From: Piscinibacter sp047602365
Lineage (GTDB): Bacteria; Pseudomonadota; Gammaproteobacteria; Burkholderiales; Burkholderiaceae_C
Assembly: GCA_047602365.1 (NCBI GenBank)
Contig: JASGHM010000001.1
Span: 1,240,001 to 1,304,000, forward strand
Direction of reading: 5' to 3'
Length of the DNA: 64,000 nucleotides
The position numbers were made by a program, and so were the translations under genes. Position 1 is the first letter of the stretch; every line of letters begins with the position of its first letter. Below are positions 32,408 through 39,614 of this stretch, piece by piece. The notes below the pieces were generated by a model, which searched no databases, was not told the origin of the DNA, and saw only the letters and a list, made by a program, of their open reading frames with translations.

Positions 32408-33811
32408 GTGAGCGCCGTGGTCGACAAGGCCGGGCTCGCGCCCGGCATCGTGCACCTGGGGCTGGGTGCGTTCGCCCGCGCCCACCTGATCCCGGCCACC
32501 GAAGCGGCGATGGCGGCCCGCGGCGAGCGCCACTGGGGCGTGCTCGGCGTGTCGCTGCGCCACCCCGACGTGCGCGATGCGCTGGCGCCGCAGGGCTTCG
32601 ACTACACGCTCGCACTGCGCGACGCCGATGCGCAGGGCCGGCCGCGCGAGCGCCGCCAGACGCTGCGTTCGCTGCTCGGGGTGCTGGTCGCGCCGGAGAG
32701 CCCGCAGGCGGTGCTGGAGGCCATTGCCGCGCCGGCCACACGCATCGTCAGCCTGACCGTCACCGAGAAGGGCTACCACCACGACCCGGCCACCGGCGCG
32801 CTGAAGCATGGCGACACCGCTCTGGCCCACGACCTCGCCCACCCCGCGGCGCCGCGCACGACGCTGGGCTTCCTGGTGCACGGCCTGGCGCTGCGGCGTG
32901 CGCGGGGGCTCGGCCCGGTGACGCTGCTGTCCTGCGACAACCTGCCGAGCAACGGCCGCACGCTGCGCGGCCTGGTGCAGGCCTTCGCGGCGCAAGTGGA
33001 TGCTGCGCTGGCCGAGTGGATCGCCAGCGGCTGCCGCTTCCCGAACGGCATGGTCGACCGCATCGTGCCGAAGAACGACGAGCTCGCGGTGGTCACCGCC
33101 GAACCCTTCTTCGACTGGGCGATCGAGGACGACTTCGCCGCCGGCCGGCCCGACTGGACGGCCTACGGCGCCCGCTTCGTGGCCCAGGCCGAACCCTTCG
33201 AGAAGCTCAAGCTGCGCATGGTCAACGGCAGCCATTCGGCGATCGCCTACCTCGGCGTGCTGGCTGGCTGGGCCACGGTGGACCGCGCCATCGGCGAAGC
33301 GGCCTTGCGTCGCTTCGTCGAGGCGATGATGCGCGAGGAGATCGAGCCGACGCTGGACGGCATGCGCGGCGTGGACCTGGCCGCCTACCGCGCGCGGCTG
33401 GTCGAACGTTTTGCCAACCCGGCGCTGGCCCACCGCACGACGCAGATCGCGATGGACGGCTCGCAGAAGATCCCGCAGCGCTGGCTGGGCACGCTGCGCG
33501 AGCGGCTGGCCACCGGCGCCTCGGTCGATCGGCTGGCCCTCGCGCTGGCCGCGTGGCTGCAGTTCCTCGGCGGCGTCGACGAAGCGGGCCGCGACTACAC
33601 GGTCGACGACCCGCTGGCCGCCGAACTGCGCGCGCTGCACGCCCGTGCCACCGAGGCGCCGACCGCGACCGCACGCATCGCGACGCTGCTCGGCTACGCG
33701 CCGGTGTTCGGCACGCTGGCGCGCGAGCATGGCCTGATCGACGTCGTGGCGCACCACGCCGCGGCGCTGCGCCAGCATGGCGTGCGTGCCACGCTGGAGG
33801 CGATGGAATGA
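32408..33811 (+). CDS. uxuB: Mannitol dehydrogenase family protein (fructuronate reductase type)
   Basis: This is a 467-aa long-chain polyol dehydrogenase. The N-terminal nucleotide fold is 'PGIVHLGLGAFARAHLIPAT'. The core includes 'LTVTEKGYHHDPATGALKH', 'TLLSCDNLPSNGRTLRGLV', 'MVDRIVPKND' and the catalytic Lys-x-x-x-x-N-x-x-H region in 'KLKLRMVNGSHSAIAYLGVL'. UxuB-type enzymes reduce D-fructuronate to D-mannonate, the substrate of the ManD encoded just upstream. The start is GTG 8 bases after the ManD stop. Mannitol or arabinitol dehydrogenase activity is possible in this family; operon context favours fructuronate. Confidence 0.85.
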   Translation: MSAVVDKAGLAPGIVHLGLGAFARAHLIPATEAAMAARGERHWGVLGVSLRHPDVRDALAPQGFDYTLALRDADAQGRPRERRQTLRSLLGVLVAPESPQAVLEAIAAPATRIVSLTVTEKGYHHDPATGALKHGDTALAHDLAHPAAPRTTLGFLVHGLALRRARGLGPVTLLSCDNLPSNGRTLRGLVQAFAAQVDAALAEWIASGCRFPNGMVDRIVPKNDELAVVTAEPFFDWAIEDDFAAGRPDWTAYGARFVAQAEPFEKLKLRMVNGSHSAIAYLGVLAGWATVDRAIGEAALRRFVEAMMREEIEPTLDGMRGVDLAAYRARLVERFANPALAHRTTQIAMDGSQKIPQRWLGTLRERLATGASVDRLALALAAWLQFLGGVDEAGRDYTVDDPLAAELRALHARATEAPTATARIATLLGYAPVFGTLAREHGLIDVVAHHAAALRQHGVRATLEAME

Positions 33812-34854
33812 GCGCGGGCGTGGTCAAGGTCGGCGCCGCCGCATTGACCGACTGGGCGATCGCCTGCCTGCGCCGCTTCGACCTGCCCGAGGACGATGCC
33901 CGCTGCCTGGCCGACAGCCTGGTGCAGACCAGCCTGTGGGGCATCGACTCGCACGGCATCGCGCGGCTGACGCATTACCTGAACCGCCTCACGCACGGCT
34001 CGATCAGTGCGCGGCCGGAGATCGTCGTCACCCGCACCGGCCCGGGCACCGCCCAGGTGGCCGGTGACCGCGGCCTGGGCATCGTCGTCGCGCACCGCGC
34101 CAACCGCGTGGCGATCGACATCGCGCGCGAGAGCGGCATCGCCGCGGTCGGCGTCAGCGACTCCTCGCATTGCGGTGCGGTCGGCCTGTACAGCCGTGTC
34201 GCCGCGCGCGAGGGGCTGATCGGCATGGCCTTCACGCACTCGGACAAGATCGCCGCGCCTTTCGGCGGGCATCGACCCTTCCTCGGCACCAACCCGATCT
34301 CGATGGCCTTCCCGCGCGAGGGTTCGGAGCCGGTCTGCCTGGACATGGCGACCACCTCGATCCCGTGGAACCGGGTGATGAACGCACGCCGCGAAGGCGC
34401 GGCGATCGCACCGGGGGTCGCGGTCGACATGGACGGCCACGACACCACCGACGCGCAGACTGCCAACGCGCTGCGCCCGCTCGGCGGGCCGGAGTACGGC
34501 CACAAGGGCTACGGCCTGGCGCTGATCGTCGAGCTGCTGTGCGGGCCGCTGAACGGCAACCCCTACGGGCCGCAGATCGGACCGATGTACGCCGAGCTGG
34601 AGCGGCCGCGGCGCATCGGCGCCTTCTTCGTCGTGCTCGACCCGAGACGTTTCGCCGGCGGCCCGATGTTCGCCGCCACCGTCGAGCAGATGGCCCGCGC
34701 GCTGGCCGCCGAGCCGGGCGCGCCGAAGATGCCCGGCGACCCCGAGCGCGAATCCGAGGCGCGGCGGCGCGTCGACGGCATCCCGGTCGAGCCCGGCCTG
34801 GCCGACGAGATGCGCTCGTGGAGCGCACGCCTCGGTGTAGCCTCGCCGCTATGA
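33808..34854 (+). CDS. Ldh family oxidoreductase (malate/L-lactate/ureidoglycolate dehydrogenase type)
   Basis: This is a 348-aa NAD(P)-dependent dehydrogenase of the unusual non-Rossmann Ldh_2 family. Conserved segments are 'LWGIDSHGIARLTHYL' with the active-site His in D-S-H-G, 'GDRGLGIVVAHRA', 'GVSDSSHCGAVGLYSRVAA', 'RPFLGTNPISMAFP' and 'YGHKGYGLALIVELLCGPL'. The family includes malate, lactate, ureidoglycolate and 2,3-diketogulonate reductases. Here it is coupled by ATGA overlaps to uxuB upstream and the sugar kinase downstream, so the substrate is probably a sugar-derived 2-keto or 2-hydroxy acid. The individual substrate cannot be inferred. Confidence 0.87.
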   Translation: MSAGVVKVGAAALTDWAIACLRRFDLPEDDARCLADSLVQTSLWGIDSHGIARLTHYLNRLTHGSISARPEIVVTRTGPGTAQVAGDRGLGIVVAHRANRVAIDIARESGIAAVGVSDSSHCGAVGLYSRVAAREGLIGMAFTHSDKIAAPFGGHRPFLGTNPISMAFPREGSEPVCLDMATTSIPWNRVMNARREGAAIAPGVAVDMDGHDTTDAQTANALRPLGGPEYGHKGYGLALIVELLCGPLNGNPYGPQIGPMYAELERPRRIGAFFVVLDPRRFAGGPMFAATVEQMARALAAEPGAPKMPGDPERESEARRRVDGIPVEPGLADEMRSWSARLGVASPL

Positions 34855-35798
34855 CGACGACACCGACTCCCGACGTGATCACGCTGGGCGAGACCATGAT
34901 CTCGTTCGCCGCCCACGAGCCCGGTGCGCTGGAGGACGCGGCCACCTTCACGAAGATCGTCGCCGGCGCCGAGACCAACGTCGGCGTCGGGCTGGCACGC
35001 ATGGGCCTGGGCGTGGCATGGATCAGCCGGCTCGGCAACGACTCCTTCGGTCGCCACATCCGCCATGCGCTCGAAGCCGAGGGCATCGACTGCAGTGCGG
35101 TGGCCACCGACACCACGCGCCCGACCGGCTTCATGCTCAAGTCACGCGCGCTCGAAGGCCAGGACCCGGTGGTCGAGTACTTCCGCCGCGGCTCGGCGGC
35201 CAGTGCGCTGTCGCTGGCCGACTTCGACGCCGGCCGTTTCCTCGCCGCGCGCCACCTGCATGTCACCGGCATCACACCGGCGCTGTCGGCCAGCTGCGCC
35301 GAACTGGTCGAACATGCGATGAAGGCGATGCGCGCCGCCGGCCGCACGGTGTCCTTCGATCCCAACCTGCGGCCGCGGCTGTGGCCCGGCCGCGAGGCTA
35401 TGGCCGAGCACCTGAATCGCCTGGCCGGCCTGGCCGACTGGGTGCTGCCCGGCATCGCCGAAGGGCGCACGCTGACCGGGCTGGAGCGGCCCGAGGACAT
35501 CGCCGCCTTCTACCTCGAACGCGGCGCGCGCGCGGTGGTGATCAAGCTCGGTGCCGAAGGTGCGTACTGGCGCACGACCGACGGGTCCGGTCGCGTCCCG
35601 GGGGTGAAGGTGGAGACCATCGTCGACACCGTCGGCGCCGGCGACGCCTTCGCCGCCGGGGTGATCAGCGCGCGGCTGCAGGGCCGCGACTGGCCGGGGG
35701 CGCTGGCGCGCGGCAACTGGGTCGGTGCGCAGGTCATCCAGGTGGTCGGCGACATGGACGGCCTGCCGCGCCGTGCACAGTTGCCACCCGGCCTGTAG
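34851..35798 (+). CDS. kdgK: 2-dehydro-3-deoxygluconokinase, PfkB family sugar kinase
   Basis: This 315-aa ribokinase-fold enzyme is predicted to phosphorylate KDG to KDPG, feeding the lower Entner-Doudoroff path. N-terminal substrate region: 'DVITLGETMISFAAHEPGAL' and 'KIVAGAETNVGVGLARMGL'. The PfkB signature 2 is 'DTVGAGDAFAAGVISARL' (about residues 254-271) with the catalytic Asp in G-A-G-D. 'VSFDPNLRPRLWPGREAM' is typical of KDG kinases. It overlaps the Ldh-family stop by four bases and is last in the operon. KDPG aldolase (eda) is not in the window. Confidence 0.87.
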   Translation: MTTTPTPDVITLGETMISFAAHEPGALEDAATFTKIVAGAETNVGVGLARMGLGVAWISRLGNDSFGRHIRHALEAEGIDCSAVATDTTRPTGFMLKSRALEGQDPVVEYFRRGSAASALSLADFDAGRFLAARHLHVTGITPALSASCAELVEHAMKAMRAAGRTVSFDPNLRPRLWPGREAMAEHLNRLAGLADWVLPGIAEGRTLTGLERPEDIAAFYLERGARAVVIKLGAEGAYWRTTDGSGRVPGVKVETIVDTVGAGDAFAAGVISARLQGRDWPGALARGNWVGAQVIQVVGDMDGLPRRAQLPPGL

Positions 35799-35861
35799 CC
35801 GGCCCTTGCAGCACCGGTTTGCGGGTGCCCCGCCCGAGGCGATTTCGCTAGGCTGCACCGC

Positions 35862-38282
35862 ATGCCCCTGCCCGCCTCCGGCGTGGATGCCGAGCGCGAG
35901 GCGCTCGCGCTGTTCGACGCTGCCCTCGACCGCCCCGACGACGCCCGTGACGCCTGGCTGGCCGAGCGCTGCGCCGGCGATGCGGCGCTGCTGCAGCGGG
36001 TGCAGGAGCTGCTGCGCTCCGACGCCGCCGGCAGCCAGTGGGCCACGCTGCCGCCCGCCGCTCGTGCGCCGGCGCTGCAGCCGCCGCCCCAGGTCGGGCC
36101 CTACCGCCTCGACGAGCTGATCGGCAGCGGCGGCATGGGCGCCGTCTACAAGGCCAGCCGCAACGACGGGCTGTTCGAGCAGACGGTGGCGATCAAGTTC
36201 GTGCGCCCGCTCGGCGGCCAGCGTGCGGCGCAGGCGCTGGTCGACGCCGAACGGCGCACGCTGGCGCGCATGCAGCACCCGGGCATCGCGCACATCCTCG
36301 ACGGCGGCACCACCGCCGACGGACTGCACTACCTGGTCATGGAACATGTGCAGGGCGTGCCGATCGACGAGCATCTGCGCGCCCGTGCGGCCGGCGCGCG
36401 CGAACGGGTCGCGCTGCTGCGCGAGGTCTGCGACGCGGTGGCCGACGCGCACCGCCATCTGGTGCTGCACTGCGACCTGAAGCCGGCCAACATCCTGGTC
36501 GACGGCGAGGGCCGGGCGAAACTGATCGACTTCGGCATCGCGCGGCTGCGCGACGTCATCGACCCGACGCTGCCGCACGGCTACACGCGCGCTTATGCCA
36601 GCCCGCAGCGGCTGGCCGGCGAAGCGCCGACGGTGGCCGACGACGTCTACGCGCTGGGTGTGCTGCTGCGCGAGCTGGTCGGCGGCCAGCGCCCCGACGG
36701 CGCCACGGCGCCGGGCGCGGCGGCCGCGATGAACACCGAGATGGACACCGAGTTGGCGGCGATCGCCGGCCGTGCGATGGCCGCCGAAGCGGCGGCGCGT
36801 TATCCCGGCGTCGAGGCCTTCTCGGCCGACCTGCAGCGCTGGCTGGCCCACCGGCCCGTCGAGGCCATGCCGGCGCACTGGCGCTACCGGGCGGCCAAGC
36901 TGCTGCAGCGCCATCCGTTCCGCGTCGCCGCGCTGGCGCTGTCGCTCGCCGGCCTGCTGGTCGCGCTGGCGGTGATCGCGACGCTGTACCTGCGCGCCGA
37001 GACGGCGCGCCGCAACGCCGAGCAGCGTTTCTCCGAGGTGCGCTCGCTGGCCAACTACATGCTCGGCGAGCTCGATGCCCGGCTCGAGGCCACGCCGGGC
37101 ACCACGGCGCTGCGCCGCGAGCTGGTCGAGCGCGGCCAGCATTACCTCGACGTGCTGGCGCAGACCGCCGGCGCCGACCTGGCCCTGCAGCGCGAGGTGG
37201 CCGTTGGCCTGGGCCGGCTGGCCGAGATCCAGGGCGGCTGGGCGATCCCCAACACCGGCGAACGTGCCGCGGCACGCCAGACCTTCGAACGCGCCGAGGC
37301 CCTGCTCGCCGCGCTGGTCGCGCAGCGCCCGGCCGAATGGGCCTGGCAGCGCGACCTCGGCCGGCTGCGCCAACGCCTGGCCGACTACTACGGCGGGGTC
37401 GACAACGACTCGCGCAAGCAGCTCGCCACCGCCCAGCAGGCCGAGGCCAACCTGCGCCGCGCGATCGAGCTGGCGCCGGGCGCGAGCGCGCGCGAGCAGG
37501 CCGAGCTGCAGACCGCGCTGAGCAGCGCGCGCGTGACCCAGGCCTTCGCGCGCGACTGGATCGACGACTCGGCCGGCGCCGTGGCGCTGGCGCGCGACGA
37601 GGAGGAGCGGCTGCAGGCGCTGCCGGAGGCGGTGCGCCGCGAGATGGACTTCGCCCACCGCGTCGGCCGCGCCGCCAACCAAGCCGGCGACTCGCTGTTC
37701 TTCCTCAACCGCTTCGAGGAGGCGCTGGCCGCCTACCGCCGCGCCCAGCAGCACTACGTGCAGGCGCAGGCCGCGCGGCCGAACGACCGGCGGCTGGTCG
37801 ACAGCCTGGCGGTCAGCCGCTGGTCGAGCTCGCTGACCCTCGCCGAGCTGGGCCGCCACGCCGAGGCGCTGGCCGACAGCGAGCTGGCGATGGCCCAGGC
37901 CGAGCGGCTGATCGCGCTCGACCCGGGCAACGACAACGCCCAGCGGCTGGTGCTGATCCTGCGCAGCGACCGGGCGCTGATCCTCGGCCGCCTGAAGCGC
38001 TTCGACGAGGCGATCGTGCTGGCCGAAGCCTCGCTGCGCGAACGCGCCGCGCGCGCGCAGCGCGCGCCCGAGCTGTCCGAGCCGGCGCGCGACGCGGTGG
38101 TGCCGATGCACGCGCTGGCCGAGCTGTACTGGCAGCGCGGCGACGCGGCACGCGGCTGCGAGACCGCGCGCCGCGCGATCGCCGCCTGGGCCGCCTACGC
38201 CGCGCGCTGGAGCATGACCGAGCTCGACCGCAAGCAGAACACCGAGAAGGAAGCCGAGGCGGCGCGGCGCTGCAACCGCTGA
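35862..38282 (+). CDS. Membrane serine/threonine protein kinase with TPR-like C-terminal region
   Basis: This is an 806-aa protein. An N-terminal helical pre-domain (about 1-75, 'ALALFDAALDRPDDARDAWL') precedes a Hanks kinase (about 80-340) with 'LIGSGGMGAVYKA', 'VAIKFVRPL', 'LHCDLKPANILVDGEG' and 'KLIDFGIARL'. The residue before the catalytic Asp is Cys, not Arg, so this is a non-RD kinase that may not need activation-loop phosphorylation. One transmembrane helix (about 350-372) follows, then about 430 residues of helical repeats with TPR-like 'FEEALAAYRRAQQHYVQAQA' and 'ERLIALDPGNDNAQRLVLIL'. The stop abuts the convergent ECF sigma gene, and this kinase architecture is known beside such sigma factors. 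Confidence 0.9.
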   Translation: MPLPASGVDAEREALALFDAALDRPDDARDAWLAERCAGDAALLQRVQELLRSDAAGSQWATLPPAARAPALQPPPQVGPYRLDELIGSGGMGAVYKASRNDGLFEQTVAIKFVRPLGGQRAAQALVDAERRTLARMQHPGIAHILDGGTTADGLHYLVMEHVQGVPIDEHLRARAAGARERVALLREVCDAVADAHRHLVLHCDLKPANILVDGEGRAKLIDFGIARLRDVIDPTLPHGYTRAYASPQRLAGEAPTVADDVYALGVLLRELVGGQRPDGATAPGAAAAMNTEMDTELAAIAGRAMAAEAAARYPGVEAFSADLQRWLAHRPVEAMPAHWRYRAAKLLQRHPFRVAALALSLAGLLVALAVIATLYLRAETARRNAEQRFSEVRSLANYMLGELDARLEATPGTTALRRELVERGQHYLDVLAQTAGADLALQREVAVGLGRLAEIQGGWAIPNTGERAAARQTFERAEALLAALVAQRPAEWAWQRDLGRLRQRLADYYGGVDNDSRKQLATAQQAEANLRRAIELAPGASAREQAELQTALSSARVTQAFARDWIDDSAGAVALARDEEERLQALPEAVRREMDFAHRVGRAANQAGDSLFFLNRFEEALAAYRRAQQHYVQAQAARPNDRRLVDSLAVSRWSSSLTLAELGRHAEALADSELAMAQAERLIALDPGNDNAQRLVLILRSDRALILGRLKRFDEAIVLAEASLRERAARAQRAPELSEPARDAVVPMHALAELYWQRGDAARGCETARRAIAAWAAYAARWSMTELDRKQNTEKEAEAARRCNR

Positions 38283-38849
38283 TCAGCCCGCCACGCCCTT
38301 CAGCGCGTCGTGCAGCCAGGCGCGCGCAGCGCGCCAGCGGCGCTTGACGGTGGCGCTCGAGCTGCCGTCGAGCTCGGCGATCTGCTCGACCGTCATGCCG
38401 GCGAAGTAGCGCTGCTCGACCAGACGGGCCAGCTCGGGCGACACCAGCTCCAGGCGCTGCAGCGCGTCGTGCAGCGCCTCGACGTCGACGTCGCTGCGCG
38501 GCTCGTCGGGCAGCGTCGAGACCAGCGTCACCTGGGTGCCGCCATCACGCTTGGCCGCCTGCTCGCGGCGCACATGGTCGATCAGCACCTGGCGCATCAC
38601 CTGCCCGGCATAGGCGAGGAAATGCGCGCGGTCATGCGCCGAGACCTGCGCCTGCCCCATCAGCTTGAGCGCCGCGCCGTGCACCAGCTCGGTCGGCGCG
38701 AGCTGCGCCCGCATGCGGTCGCCGGCGAGCAGCTGGCGCGCCAGCCGGCGCAGCTCCTGGTAGACGGCCGCGAGCAGCGCATCGCGCGCGCCGGCGTCGC
38801 CACCGGCGGCGCGCTGCAGCAGTTCGGTGACGGCGGGTGGCGAGCTCAT
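38283..38849 (-). CDS. ECF-type RNA polymerase sigma factor (kinase-associated, TIGR02999-like)
   Basis: This is a 188-aa two-domain sigma factor. Region 2 ('ELVHGAALKLMGQAQVSAHD' and 'FLAYAGQVMRQVLIDHVRRE', with 'QAAKRDGG') and region 4 ('SPELARLVEQRYFAGMTVEQ', 'IAELDGSSSATVKRRWRAAR') are complete. The 'MRQVLIDHVRREQAAKR' stretch is typical of the ECF subgroup often encoded beside Ser/Thr kinases and lacking a membrane anti-sigma gene. None is seen here. Its gene converges on the kinase gene with zero bases between stop codons. The natural targets may be the three exported proteins encoded divergently from 38958, an inference from position. Confidence 0.9.
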   Translation of the reverse strand: MSSPPAVTELLQRAAGGDAGARDALLAAVYQELRRLARQLLAGDRMRAQLAPTELVHGAALKLMGQAQVSAHDRAHFLAYAGQVMRQVLIDHVRREQAAKRDGGTQVTLVSTLPDEPRSDVDVEALHDALQRLELVSPELARLVEQRYFAGMTVEQIAELDGSSSATVKRRWRAARAWLHDALKGVAG

Positions 38850-38957
38850 CGTTGCGGACGACTCTAGCCCAGCGTCCCGCCGCTGTTACAAAAAAATTCG
38901 TGGCGGACTGATCCGTTTTCCGCACCGGCTGCGCCTTTACAGGGAAGGAGGCCAGCC

Positions 38958-39584
38958 ATGAACACCCGAGCACTCGTTTCGATCCTCGCCGCCGCTGCCG
39001 CACTGCAGCTGGCCGCACCCGCCGCCGCGCAGGACTACGGCGCGATGGTCCAGCAGCAGATGGCGGCGATGAACGCCAACATCGCGCGCGGCCAGCAGAT
39101 GGTCAACGACATCGTGCGCCAGCGCATGGCCGACCCGCAGGTGCAGGCCGGCTATCGCCAGTACCTGGCGCAGATGCGCGCCGCCGGCCGTCCGGCGATG
39201 GACTACCCGACCTACACCTACAACTGGATCTACACCGCCGGCTTCTCGGCCCAGGGCCTCGCCCATGCGCGCGCCAACGAGGCCGGCATCGCCCGCGCCG
39301 AGCAGGCCAAGGTGCGTGAGCTGCGCGATGCCGAACGCCAGCGCGGCCAGGCCCAGCAGCAGCAGCGCGACGGCTACTTCGCCAACCAGCAGGAGGCGGG
39401 CCGCGGGCTGATGGGTCAGAGCACCTACCTGGCCCCGAACGGCACGGCCTTCGCGCTGCCGCACACCTGGCAGCCGAACACGCAGCACAGCCACCAGGGC
39501 CAGACCTACCGCGTCGACGCCAGCGGCCAGTACCACGTGCTCGGCACCGACGGCTGGTGGTACCCGCTGCAGGCGCGCCGCTGA
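38958..39584 (+). CDS. Exported protein of unknown function, Gln/Ala rich
   Basis: This is a 208-aa protein with a signal peptide (MNTRALVSILAAAAALQL then AAPAAAQ, cleavage near residue 25). The mature part is rich in Gln, Met, Ala and Arg, with a predicted helical segment containing Q-A-Q-Q-Q-Q-R (about 132-140). The C-terminal 60 residues are Tyr/Trp/His rich ('TWQPNTQHSHQGQTYRVDAS', 'YHVLGTDGWWYPLQARR'). I do not recognise a family. A strong GGAAGGAGG Shine-Dalgarno sequence precedes the ATG. It is divergent from the ECF gene and 31 bases upstream of the next exported protein. Confidence 0.75.
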   Translation: MNTRALVSILAAAAALQLAAPAAAQDYGAMVQQQMAAMNANIARGQQMVNDIVRQRMADPQVQAGYRQYLAQMRAAGRPAMDYPTYTYNWIYTAGFSAQGLAHARANEAGIARAEQAKVRELRDAERQRGQAQQQQRDGYFANQQEAGRGLMGQSTYLAPNGTAFALPHTWQPNTQHSHQGQTYRVDASGQYHVLGTDGWWYPLQARR

Positions 39585-39614
39585 ACCGATTCCACGACCC
39601 ACAGGGAGGACACC

